NCBI GenBank assembly: GCA_046290435.1
Contig: JBKAGO010000045.1
Location: 27,500 to 91,499, forward strand
Direction of reading: 5' to 3'
Origin: CAVQUE01 sp046290435
GTDB taxonomy: Bacteria > Actinomycetota > Acidimicrobiia > Acidimicrobiales > UBA8592
DNA length: 64,000 bases
The stretch's first letter is position 1; every line of letters begins with the position of its first letter. A program made the position numbers and the translations under genes. The notes under the pieces were generated by a model that saw only the letters and a program-made list of their open reading frames with translations, was not told the DNA's origin and searched no databases. This document shows, in pieces, positions 1-6,982 of the stretch.

Positions 1-377
1 GCGACGGCAACCGCCATCGAGGCGGTGAGGTTCAACATGTCGACCGCGCCGCGGCCCCACACCTCGCCCGCGACGAGCTCGCCGCCGAACGGGTCGCGCG
101 ACCAGCCCTCGGGTGTCACGGGCACGACGTCGGTGTGACCGTTCAGGCAGAGGCTGGGTGCGTCGGGATCGGTGCCCTCGATCCGGGCGATCAGCGACGT
201 GCGCCCGGGCGCGGCATGGAAGAGCTCGTAGTCGATACCGACGCCGTCGAGGACGGTCGCGATGAGCTCGGCGTTGCGGATCTCCTGGCCGGACTCGACG
301 GTGCCCTCGTTGACGCATGCGTTGCGGATCATCGCCTGGAGGAGCTCGACGGTGCGGTTCGTGCGGTCCGTGGTCAT
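1..377 (-). CDS. M20 family metallopeptidase, N-terminal part (cut by window edge)
   Basis: This is the first 125 codons of a minus-strand gene whose 3' end lies outside the window. The reading frame contains GHTDVVPVTPEGW followed by GRGAVDMLN, the metal-binding His and Asp region of M20 hydrolases (succinyl-diaminopimelate desuccinylase, acetylornithine deacetylase, carboxypeptidase G2 types). Such enzymes hydrolyse N-acyl or peptide bonds with two zinc ions; the substrate cannot be told from this part. The ATG start is supported by TACGGT on the minus strand (385-390), 7 nt upstream, which fits a leaderless transcript. It is divergent from the amino-acid importer that follows. Confidence 0.85.
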   Translation of the reverse strand, partial: MTTDRTNRTVELLQAMIRNACVNEGTVESGQEIRNAELIATVLDGVGIDYELFHAAPGRTSLIARIEGTDPDAPSLCLNGHTDVVPVTPEGWSRDPFGGELVAGEVWGRGAVDMLNLTASMAVAV

Positions 378-384
378 CGGGCAC

Positions 385-390
385 ACCGTA
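385..390 (-). promoter_or_regulatory. -10 box of leaderless M20 gene
   Basis: TACGGT reads toward the M20 gene and ends 7 nt before its ATG, so transcription would begin at or next to the start codon. No Shine-Dalgarno sequence is present. Confidence 0.45.
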
Positions 391-535
391 GGTGGGGTCG
401 GACCCGTTTTCGTCGGACTCCGGGGCCGTCCGGCGGTGTCGCCGCGCCGTAGGAGCAATCTGGAACACGGGTCTGTCCCCCCGAGTCCCTAGAATCTGCG
501 GCCTGAGCCCGGAGGGGCACGGAGGGAGAAGAACC

Positions 536-1402
536 ATGCGTTTCAAGTATCTGCTTGCGATCCTGCTCGCGTTCGCACTCGTGGCCGCAGCCTGCGGCGA
601 CGACGACACCGAGGAGTCGACCGCCGCCGAAGACGGTGCGGCCGAAGACAGTGCGGCTTCGTGCGACACGCTGCCGCTGAAGACCGAAGGTGTGCTCACC
701 GTCGCAACCGGCGAGCCGGTGTTCCCGCCCTGGATGATCGACGACGATCCCACCAACGAGCAGGGCTTCGAGAGTGCCCTGGTCTACGCGCTGGCGGCCG
801 AGCTCGGCGTCGAGACCGTCGAGTGGGTCCGGACCGGCTTCGACGAGGCCATCGCCCCCGGCGACAAGGACTACGACTTCAACATCCAGCAGTACTCCAT
901 CACCGCGGAGCGCGACGAGGTCGTCGACTTCTCCGATGGCTACTACCAGGTCGAGCAGGCCCTGATCGGCTCGCCCGACAGCCCCGTCGCTTCGGCGGCA
1001 ACCGTCGCCGATCTCGTCGACACCCGTTTGGGTGCGGCCATCGGCACCACCAGCCTCGACTACATCGACGAGGTCATCGCACCTTCGACCGAGGCCCAGG
1101 TGTACGACGACAACGCCGCCGCCAAGGCCGCGTTCGACGCCGGCCAGGTCGACGGCATCGTCTTCGATCTGCCCACCGCCTACTTCATCACCGCAGTCGA
1201 GATCCCCGAGGCCTCCATCATCGGCGTGCTGCCGCGCACCGATGGCGAGCCCGAGGAGCTCGGCATGCTGTTCGAAGAGGGCAGCCCGCTCGTCCCCTGC
1301 GTCAACGATGCGCTGGCCGCACTGCGCGACGCCGGCACCATCGAAGCCATCGAGGACGAGTGGCTCAACCAGGGCGGATCCATCCCGACGCTCACCAACT
1401 GA
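536..1402 (+). CDS. Polar amino-acid ABC transporter substrate-binding lipoprotein
   Basis: The 288-residue product has a lipoprotein signal peptide ending in LVAAAC (Cys20), then an acidic linker, then a family 3 extracellular solute-binding domain (GVLTVATGEPVFPPW, typical of glutamate/glutamine/histidine binders). It would be anchored outside the membrane and deliver an amino acid to the permease encoded next. The ATG at 536 is chosen because GGAGGGA lies 9-15 nt upstream and the signal peptide starts exactly there; an open frame extends further 5' but is not signal-like. First gene of a three-gene importer operon. The exact ligand is not visible. Confidence 0.92.
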   Translation: MRFKYLLAILLAFALVAAACGDDDTEESTAAEDGAAEDSAASCDTLPLKTEGVLTVATGEPVFPPWMIDDDPTNEQGFESALVYALAAELGVETVEWVRTGFDEAIAPGDKDYDFNIQQYSITAERDEVVDFSDGYYQVEQALIGSPDSPVASAATVADLVDTRLGAAIGTTSLDYIDEVIAPSTEAQVYDDNAAAKAAFDAGQVDGIVFDLPTAYFITAVEIPEASIIGVLPRTDGEPEELGMLFEEGSPLVPCVNDALAALRDAGTIEAIEDEWLNQGGSIPTLTN

Positions 1403-1444
1403 GCACGAAGACCGTAGGGACCGGGACGCAGGAGCAGGCCACCC

Positions 1445-2341
1445 GTGCCACTCCTGCGTCGCGACCGCACCCCTGACGAAACGCCGGGTACCCGACCGCC
1501 GTCCGCTCGCGGACGGCGGTCGGCCGCGTTCGGGGACTTCATGGGCGAGGAGGGAGCCAAGGGCGCCCTCGTCGCCACCGCATCGACGGTGCTGTTCTTC
1601 GGGCTGGTCATCTGGCTGATCGGGTCGAGCGAGAACTGGCCCCGGGTCCGCGACCAGTTCTTCAACCCCGACGACTTCCGCGAGGCGTGGCCCAGCGTCC
1701 TACGGGGCTTCTGGCTGAACGTCGAGATCTTCGTCTACGCCGTCATCGCCATCCCGATCGTGTCGCTGCTGATCGCCCTGATGCGCAGCCTGCGGGGACC
1801 CGCCTTCTTCCCGGTGCGGATGCTGGCCGTCGTCTACATCGACCTCCTTCGGGGCATCCCGACGTTCCTGTTGATCGTGCTCCTGGGCTTCGGTGTCCCG
1901 TCGCTGCAGCTCGACGGCGTGCCCAACGGTGCGCTGTTCTGGGCGGTCGTGGCGCTCGTGTTGTCGTATTCGGCCTACACCGCCGAGATCCTGCGATCCG
2001 GCGTCGACGCCGTGCCCGAGAGCCAACGCTCCTCGGCGCGGGCGCTGGGGCTCACCCAGATCCAGACGCTGCGCTTCGCGATCCTCCCCCAGGCCATCCG
2101 CAATGTCGTGCCGGCGCTGATGAACACCGTGGTCAGCCTCCAAAAGGACGTCGCCCTGGTGTCGGTCGTCGGTATCCGCGACGCCTTGCGCAACGCCGAG
2201 ATCTACACCTCGCGCACGTTCAACTACACCTCCTACATCGTCGCCACGGTGCTGTTCCTGCTGTGGAGCGTTCCGCTGACCCGTTTCGTCGACTGGTACA
2301 TCGCCCGCGATCGGGCCCGTCGATCCCAGACCCAGGTGTGA
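1445..2341 (+). CDS. Polar amino-acid ABC transporter permease
   Basis: The 298-residue membrane protein has a ~35-residue basic N-terminus, a first membrane segment (TVLFFGLVIWLIG), and the binding-protein-dependent permease domain with LLRGIPTFLLIVLLGFG and an EAA-type loop (AVPESQRSSARALGLTQIQ). This is the HisM/GlnP family of polar amino-acid permeases and probably acts as a homodimer. The GTG at 1445 follows AGGAG at 1431-1435; an in-frame ATG at 1541 is a less likely start because it would remove the N-terminal tail only. It sits 42 nt after the binding-protein gene and 5 nt before the ATPase gene. Confidence 0.92.
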   Translation: MPLLRRDRTPDETPGTRPPSARGRRSAAFGDFMGEEGAKGALVATASTVLFFGLVIWLIGSSENWPRVRDQFFNPDDFREAWPSVLRGFWLNVEIFVYAVIAIPIVSLLIALMRSLRGPAFFPVRMLAVVYIDLLRGIPTFLLIVLLGFGVPSLQLDGVPNGALFWAVVALVLSYSAYTAEILRSGVDAVPESQRSSARALGLTQIQTLRFAILPQAIRNVVPALMNTVVSLQKDVALVSVVGIRDALRNAEIYTSRTFNYTSYIVATVLFLLWSVPLTRFVDWYIARDRARRSQTQV

Positions 2342-2346
2342 CCTCG

Positions 2347-3132
2347 ATGGACCGACCCGACGGCGTCGCCGACGACCGACCGCACGGCACCGCCAAGCTC
2401 GAGATCGAGGGCGTCCACAAGGCCTTCGGCGACAAGCACGTCCTCAACGGCATCGACCTCGCCGTCGACGAGCACGAGGTCGTGTGCCTGATCGGCCCCA
2501 GCGGATGCGGCAAGTCCACCCTGTTGCGCTGCATCGACCTGCTCGATCGGGTCGACGCCGGCTCCGTCCGCCTCGACGGCACCGAGATCACCGGTCGCGG
2601 CGTCGACCAGAACGAGATCCGGCGCCGCATCGGCATCGTGTTCCAGTCGTTCAACCTGTTCCCCCACATGACGGTCCTCGACAACATCACCCTCGGTCCG
2701 CGACGGGCGCACAAGATGCCCAAGCGCGAAGCCGAGGAGCGCGGCCACGAACTGCTCGCCCGCTTCGGGCTCGGCGACAAGGCCAAGGAATACCCCGACC
2801 GGATGAGCGGCGGGCAGAACCAACGGGCGGCCATCGTGCGGGCCCTGATGATCGACCCCGAGGTGCTGCTGCTCGACGAGGTGACCTCGGCGCTCGATCC
2901 CGAACTCGTGGGCGAGGTGCTCGGCGTCATCCGCGAGCTCGCCGGGCGCGGCCTGACGATGGTGCTCGCCACCCACGAGATGGGCTTCGCCCGCGACGTC
3001 GCCAACCGGGTCTGCTTCCTGCACGAGGGTCGGGTGCTCGAGGCGGCGCCGCCGGCCCAGCTGTTCTCGGCGCCGGTGCACGAGCGCACCCAGCAGTTCC
3101 TGGCACGGGTGATCGAGGCCGGGCGCCTGTGA
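2347..3132 (+). CDS. Polar amino-acid ABC transporter ATP-binding protein
   Basis: The 261-residue ATPase carries all nucleotide-binding motifs: Walker A GPSGCGKST (50-58), Q-loop VFQSFNLFPHMTV (about 98-110), signature MSGGQNQR (153-160), Walker B VLLLDEVTSALDP (173-185) and the H-loop ATHEMGFARDVA. The sequence pattern is that of GlnQ/HisP proteins, which power import of polar amino acids. ATG at 2347 begins 5 nt after the permease stop, so the two are very likely cotranslated. Nothing unusual is seen in the catalytic residues. Confidence 0.94.
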   Translation: MDRPDGVADDRPHGTAKLEIEGVHKAFGDKHVLNGIDLAVDEHEVVCLIGPSGCGKSTLLRCIDLLDRVDAGSVRLDGTEITGRGVDQNEIRRRIGIVFQSFNLFPHMTVLDNITLGPRRAHKMPKREAEERGHELLARFGLGDKAKEYPDRMSGGQNQRAAIVRALMIDPEVLLLDEVTSALDPELVGEVLGVIRELAGRGLTMVLATHEMGFARDVANRVCFLHEGRVLEAAPPAQLFSAPVHERTQQFLARVIEAGRL

Positions 3133-3163
3133 TCTTCGGCGATCGTGCCGGGGCCGGTCGTCG

Positions 3164-3937
3164 GTGATCCGCCTCGTCGACGATCCCGACGAGCTGCGTG
3201 CCTTCTACGGCGCCGATCCGGGACCGCACATCTACGCCCTCGCCGATCTCGACGAACCCTGTTGGTCGGCCAGCCGGTGGTACCGCGATGGCGACGCCGT
3301 GGTCGGCGTGGTGGGCCTCCCCGAGGGCGACCGTGTCGTGTACGCCGTGTCGTCGGTGGCGCCGGAGGCCACCCTGGACATGCTCGTCGAACTGGACACC
3401 GAGATCCCGGCGGCGACCCTGCTGACCGGACCGCTCGGACTCGGCGCTGCGCTCGCACGGCGGGGCGGACGGTCACTGGCCTGGAACCGCACGTACCACC
3501 GGTACGTGCTGGGCGACCTGTCGGCGATCGCCGCGGTCGACACTGGCGACGTCGTGTCGCTGGGCGTCGACGATCTCGACGAGCTCGAGGCCTTCTACGC
3601 CTCCGATCCGGGTGCGGCGTTCTTCCTGCCGTCGATGCTCGAGGACGTCACCTTCGTCGGGGTGCGTTCCGAGGGGCGCCTCGTCGCCGTGGCCGGGACC
3701 CACGTGCTGGCTCCGCACGTGCGTGCTGCCGCCATCGGGGCGGTGCTGACCGCGCCCGAGTCCCGTGGTCGCGGCCTGGCCGCCACGGTGACCGCGGGGG
3801 TGTGGCGACGCCTCGAAGGCCGGGCGACGCTGGTGGGATTGAACTGCGCCGACCGCAACGTCGCGGCGCAGCGCGTGTACACCCGCCTCGGGTTCGAGCC
3901 GATCCTGCAGTACGAAGAGGCCGAGATCACCGCCTGA
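3164..3937 (+). CDS. GNAT family N-acetyltransferase
   Basis: The 257-residue protein ends in a GNAT fold: the acetyl-CoA pyrophosphate loop is SRGRGLAATVTAGVWRRL and the C-terminal strand is VAAQRVYTRLGFEP. The N-terminal half (about 1-125) is a degenerate GNAT-like module, as in FR47-type two-domain proteins. It would acetylate an amine or amino-acid substrate that cannot be named. The GTG start lies 31 nt after the ATPase gene, so it may be the last gene of the importer operon. Converges on a VOC gene, with a short GGGGTC/GACCCC hairpin between them. Confidence 0.8.
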   Translation: MIRLVDDPDELRAFYGADPGPHIYALADLDEPCWSASRWYRDGDAVVGVVGLPEGDRVVYAVSSVAPEATLDMLVELDTEIPAATLLTGPLGLGAALARRGGRSLAWNRTYHRYVLGDLSAIAAVDTGDVVSLGVDDLDELEAFYASDPGAAFFLPSMLEDVTFVGVRSEGRLVAVAGTHVLAPHVRAAAIGAVLTAPESRGRGLAATVTAGVWRRLEGRATLVGLNCADRNVAAQRVYTRLGFEPILQYEEAEITA

Positions 3938-3939
3938 CC

Positions 3940-3952
3940 GGGGTCCGACCCC
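3940..3952. terminator. Short GC hairpin between convergent genes
   Basis: GGGGTCCGACCCC, a six-base-pair stem with a one-base centre, lies in the 20-nt gap between the convergent GNAT and VOC genes. There is no T-run on either side. It may act as a weak bidirectional terminator. Confidence 0.3.
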
Positions 3953-3957
3953 ATCGT

Positions 3958-4806
3958 CTACGGGCGCGGTGGTTCGATCAGTTCGACGCACTCGCCGTCG
4001 GGGCCGTCGAAGAACAGCGCCCGCAGTTGCGGCAGGCCCGGACCCATCGTCAGGTCGACCGGTGGCGAGTAGCGGTGGGTGCCGGCATCGAGGAGCAGCT
4101 GGTGATCGCCGTCGATGTCGTCGGTGAACAGGGCGGTCCGGAAGATCCCCAGCTCGTTGGCGATCGCCGGCGGGCGCATCGGGTCGGTTTCGATCCCATC
4201 CGCCGTCGACGGATCCGTCGGCTGGGGAGGATCGGCCGGGCGGCAAACGTCGGTCAGGTGGGCCGTATCGGTCAGGTGGAACGTGAAGCCGCGCTCGGCA
4301 TCGACGGGGCGGCCCTGCGTGTCGAGCGCCAGCCCGACGACCTCGTGGTACCAGCGGCGGCTGCTCGAGATGTCGGCACAGCCCACCACGAGGCCTGCGA
4401 TGGCGGGTGCGCCCTCGACGACGATCACGGTGGTGCCGTCGGGGTCGGTGACGAGCCGCCCGCCCTCGACCAGATCGGTGGGGGTCGCGCCCTCCGGGGG
4501 CTGCGGCGCGGCGGCGACGAGGGCGACGAACCCGGTCTCGCCGATGCGGCGTGGGGTGCCGGCGGCCGGCGGCACCTGCCATTGCAGGAGGTCGAGGACC
4601 ACCCCGCTGTGGCCGGCTGCACCCTGCAGGATCCAGGCATCCCACTGCACGCGATCGAGCCCGAACGCCGCACCCGGTTGCGGCTCGTCGGGCCGGGTCC
4701 GGACCAGGGGGGTGAGGCCGAGCGTCTCGCCGTACCAGGCCAGCGACCGGTCGAGCTCCGAGCAGTTCACGTTGACGTGGTAGCAGCGCGTGACGGCGAG
4801 GGGCAT
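3958..4806 (-). CDS. VOC (glyoxalase/bleomycin-resistance) superfamily protein, two modules
   Basis: The 282-residue protein has two vicinal-oxygen-chelate modules: CYHVNVNCSELDRSLAWYGE near the N-terminus opens one, and the second half ends with LRALFFDGPDGECVELIE, a typical last VOC strand with a metal-ligand Glu. The family includes ring-cleavage dioxygenases, glyoxalases and epimerases, and the substrate is not evident. CAGGAT on the minus strand, 6 nt before the ATG, is a possible leaderless -10 box. Stand-alone gene, convergent with the GNAT. Confidence 0.75.
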   Translation of the reverse strand: MPLAVTRCYHVNVNCSELDRSLAWYGETLGLTPLVRTRPDEPQPGAAFGLDRVQWDAWILQGAAGHSGVVLDLLQWQVPPAAGTPRRIGETGFVALVAAAPQPPEGATPTDLVEGGRLVTDPDGTTVIVVEGAPAIAGLVVGCADISSSRRWYHEVVGLALDTQGRPVDAERGFTFHLTDTAHLTDVCRPADPPQPTDPSTADGIETDPMRPPAIANELGIFRTALFTDDIDGDHQLLLDAGTHRYSPPVDLTMGPGLPQLRALFFDGPDGECVELIEPPRP

Positions 4807-5063
4807 GGCGCCATCCTGCCCGATCGGTGTCCGGCCCCGCGGCGGGCTGTGCGATGGCCGACGCGACGAAACCCGGTGCGGGAGCGGGTGGTCCGCTACC
4901 TGCGTCTGCTCGCCGAACTCGCCGAGCAGCCCGAAGGCCGAGAGGGCAAGCGCCGCCGAGCCCCCAGCCGCCGCGGAACCGCCGGGAGATGAACCGCTGG
5001 GGTGCCCGAGCGTTGGGCCCGTCTCGGTTCCGGCCGCAAGCCGCAAACCCGATGCAGGGCCAC
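4807..5063. other. Intergenic DNA upstream of the tandem repeat
   Basis: No gene can be supported here. A 38-codon GTG frame on the plus strand (4876-4992) has plausible codon use but no family, no ribosome-binding site and no conserved neighbour. The segment holds the promoter of the minus-strand VOC gene and then runs into the structured repeat. Confidence 0.4.
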
Positions 5064-5519
5064 GGCGCCTGGGGTCAGGTCGGCGTTGTCGCCTTTCCCG
5101 AGACGGCCGTGGTGGGGAGGTTTGGGGGCAGTGTCGTGAGCCGTCTCGGCGTTTCGCCGCTGCTGTGCAGCCCGCCGACACCGTCCGGCGACGTGCGTCC
5201 GGGAAGCGGGATGCGACGAGGGTGAGCGTGGGATCCCGGCGCGTGGAGGCCGGAGACGAGCCGGACCAGCAGGACCGTGTGTCCAGGGCGGCGGCGCCTG
5301 GGGTCAGGTCGGCGTTCTCGCTGCTCCCGAGACGGCCGTGATGAGGAGGTCGGGGGGCAGTGACGTGAGCCGTCTCGGCTTGTCGCCGCTGCTGCGCAGC
5401 CCGCCGACACCGTCCGGCGACGTGCGTCCCGGAAACCGGATGCGACCAAGGCGAACGTGGGACCCCGGCGCGTGGGAGCCGGAGACGAGCCGGACCAGCA
5501 ACACCGAGCCGGACCAGGA
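5064..5519. repeat. Structured tandem repeat, array 1 (two ~229-bp units)
   Basis: Two diverged copies of one unit lie head to tail, starting at 5064 and 5293. Each contains a long-range inverted repeat CGAGACGGC/GCCGTCTCG (5099-5107 with 5140-5148; 5328-5336 with 5369-5377), followed by a small hairpin (5147-5159 in copy 1) and a GCTGCGCAGC-like palindrome. The array ends exactly at the stop codon of the minus-strand SDR gene, so it forms that gene's 3' untranslated region. A related pair is found at 35181-35607, again right after a minus-strand stop codon. Short arginine- and serine-rich frames inside are not convincing proteins. Confidence 0.85.
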
Positions 5520-6299
5520 CTAATTGTTCCTTGCTCGCATCCCACCGTCGACGGGGATCGCCGCGCCGGTGATGTAGCTCGCGGCGGGCAGCACCAGGGA
5601 CAGCGTCATGTGGGCCACCTCTTCGGGGTCGCCGTAGCGGCGCAGTGCGGTACGGCGACGGGCGAAGGTCGCCTTGGCGTCGTCGGGGATGACCTCGGTC
5701 ATGCCGGTGTGGATCGGCCCGGGGCAGATGGCATTGACCGTCACGCCGGCCGGGCCCAGCTCGACGGCGAGCGACTTCGTTAGGCCGACCACTGCGTGCT
5801 TCGAGGCCGTGTAGGGGGAGATGCCGGCCGACCCGCCGAGACCTTCGGTCGAGGCGATGTTGACGATCCGGCCGTCGCCGTTGCGCCGGAGGTCGTCGAG
5901 GCACGCCCGGATGATGCGCATCTGAGCGTCGATGTTGACGGCGAAGGTGGCGGCCCAGGTGTCCTCGAAGGTGGGGTCGTCGAGGGGCAGGCCGATGCTG
6001 ACGCCGGCGTTGTTGACCACGACGTCGATGGGGCCGTGCGCGGCGCGGGCGGCCGTGACGAACGCGTCTATGGCCGCAGGGTCGGCGAGGTCGACGGTGT
6101 GGGCCGATGCCGTGGCGCCCGCCGCCACGATCTCGTCGACCACCGCAGCGACACCGGCGCCGTCGCGATCGCAGGCAGCGACCAGGGCGCCCTCGTCGGC
6201 GAGCAGGCGGGCGGTCGCCCGGCCCATGCCGCTCGCGGCTCCGGTGACGATGGCGACCCGCCCGGCGATGGAGCGGCTGAGGGAGCTGAGACCTGGCAT
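5520..6299 (-). CDS. Short-chain dehydrogenase/reductase (SDR)
   Basis: The 259-residue protein is a classical SDR: Rossmann motif TGAASGMGRA (19-28), NNAG near residue 97, catalytic Ser in NIASTEG and YTASKHAVVG with Tyr and Lys. The C-terminus SYITGAAIPVDGG is typical of FabG-like NAD(P)-dependent enzymes, which oxidise or reduce a hydroxyl/keto group. The substrate is unknown. The minus-strand TACGCT (6306-6311), 6 nt before the ATG, supports a leaderless start. Its 3' end abuts the structured repeat array. Confidence 0.9.
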   Translation of the reverse strand: MPGLSSLSRSIAGRVAIVTGAASGMGRATARLLADEGALVAACDRDGAGVAAVVDEIVAAGATASAHTVDLADPAAIDAFVTAARAAHGPIDVVVNNAGVSIGLPLDDPTFEDTWAATFAVNIDAQMRIIRACLDDLRRNGDGRIVNIASTEGLGGSAGISPYTASKHAVVGLTKSLAVELGPAGVTVNAICPGPIHTGMTEVIPDDAKATFARRRTALRRYGDPEEVAHMTLSLVLPAASYITGAAIPVDGGMRARNN

Positions 6300-6305
6300 C
6301 GGCCG

Positions 6306-6311
6306 AGCGTA
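6306..6311 (-). promoter_or_regulatory. -10 box of leaderless SDR gene
   Basis: TACGCT on the minus strand lies 6 nt before the SDR start codon. No Shine-Dalgarno sequence is present, which fits a leaderless mRNA. Confidence 0.45.
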
Positions 6312-6390
6312 GGCGAGCAGGCAAGCGCCGGGTCGGTGAGCCGAGCCTTCCCCTGAGACGTATCGCCCGACGCCCCTTCCGTGGAGCTCC

Positions 6391-6396
6391 TAAGCT
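6391..6396 (+). promoter_or_regulatory. -10 box of leaderless VOC gene
   Basis: TAAGCT is followed by 7 nt and then the GTG at 6404, with no Shine-Dalgarno sequence. This decides the GTG as start of the VOC gene. Confidence 0.45.
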
Positions 6397-6403
6397 CGCC
6401 GCG

Positions 6404-6859
6404 GTGAAGCAGCGGGGGATCAACCGGGTCGTCGTGGCCGTGTGGGATTTCGATGCCGGCAAGGCCTTCTACGAGAAGCTCCTCGGCGCCACGTTCGCGC
6501 CCGAGAACGACGACGGCGAGGCGGCGGCGTTCGGTGTCCGGGTGGCGATGGCGTGGGACGCCGGTGTCGAGCTCGTGTCGCCGCTGCCCGGTGTCGACAG
6601 CCCGATCCGTGCCGATCTCGAGGCCACGGGCGAGGGGCTCAAGGGCGTCGTTTTCGCCGTCGACGACGCCGACGCCTCGATGGCGGCGGCGCGTGAGCTG
6701 GGGATGGACCACTACTACTTCCTCGATTACACATCCGAGCAGATCGACAGGAAGTGTCAGGGCCGCTTCGACCGCTACAAGGAGTACTTCGTGGCCGCTC
6801 GTGCTCCGCTCAGCGGCACCGTGCTGCTCGGCGAGTTCATCGAGCGAGACGACGGCTGA
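6404..6859 (+). CDS. VOC family protein, single module
   Basis: The 151-residue protein has one VOC-like module beginning INRVVVAVWDFDAGKAFYEKLLG and ending with GVVFAVDDADASMAAARELG plus a C-terminal extension of about 45 residues (YYFLDYTSEQIDRK onward) that is not typical of glyoxalases. It could bind a metal and small substrate, but the ligand residues are not clear. It is monocistronic, divergent from the SDR gene and about 120 nt upstream of the next importer, whose promoter begins at 6890. Confidence 0.65.
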   Translation: MKQRGINRVVVAVWDFDAGKAFYEKLLGATFAPENDDGEAAAFGVRVAMAWDAGVELVSPLPGVDSPIRADLEATGEGLKGVVFAVDDADASMAAARELGMDHYYFLDYTSEQIDRKCQGRFDRYKEYFVAARAPLSGTVLLGEFIERDDG

Positions 6860-6889
6860 TCACGTCTGGGGCGCTCGGAGGACGAAGGG

Positions 6890-6950
6890 TTGTGCAGGGC
6901 AGTTAGTGCCCCTAGCATGACCCGAGCCGAATCTGACGGTGTGTCAGATT
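6890..6950 (+). promoter_or_regulatory. Promoter and palindromic operator of the fused importer operon
   Basis: A sigma-70-type promoter is visible: TTGTGC (6890-6895), a 17-nt spacer and TAGCAT (6913-6918). Just downstream of the expected transcription start is an 8-bp perfect inverted repeat AATCTGAC/GTCAGATT (6930-6937 and 6943-6950) around 5 nt, a position suited to repression. The half-site resembles operators of TetR-family acyl-ligand regulators. A GGAGGGG ribosome site (6971-6977) then leads into the ATG at 6983. Confidence 0.6.
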
Positions 6951-6982
6951 TGTGCGCCATGGAAGATCTCGGAGGGGTACCC

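Noticed and set aside
4876..4992. 38-codon GTG frame (VVRYLRLLAELAEQPEG)
   Set aside because: Codon use is plausible, but there is no family, promoter, ribosome site or conserved neighbour. Too short to support alone.
5075..5545. Arg/Ser-rich frames within the structured repeats as proteins
   Set aside because: Frames differ between copies and follow only GC bias; the conserved features are inverted repeats, not codons.
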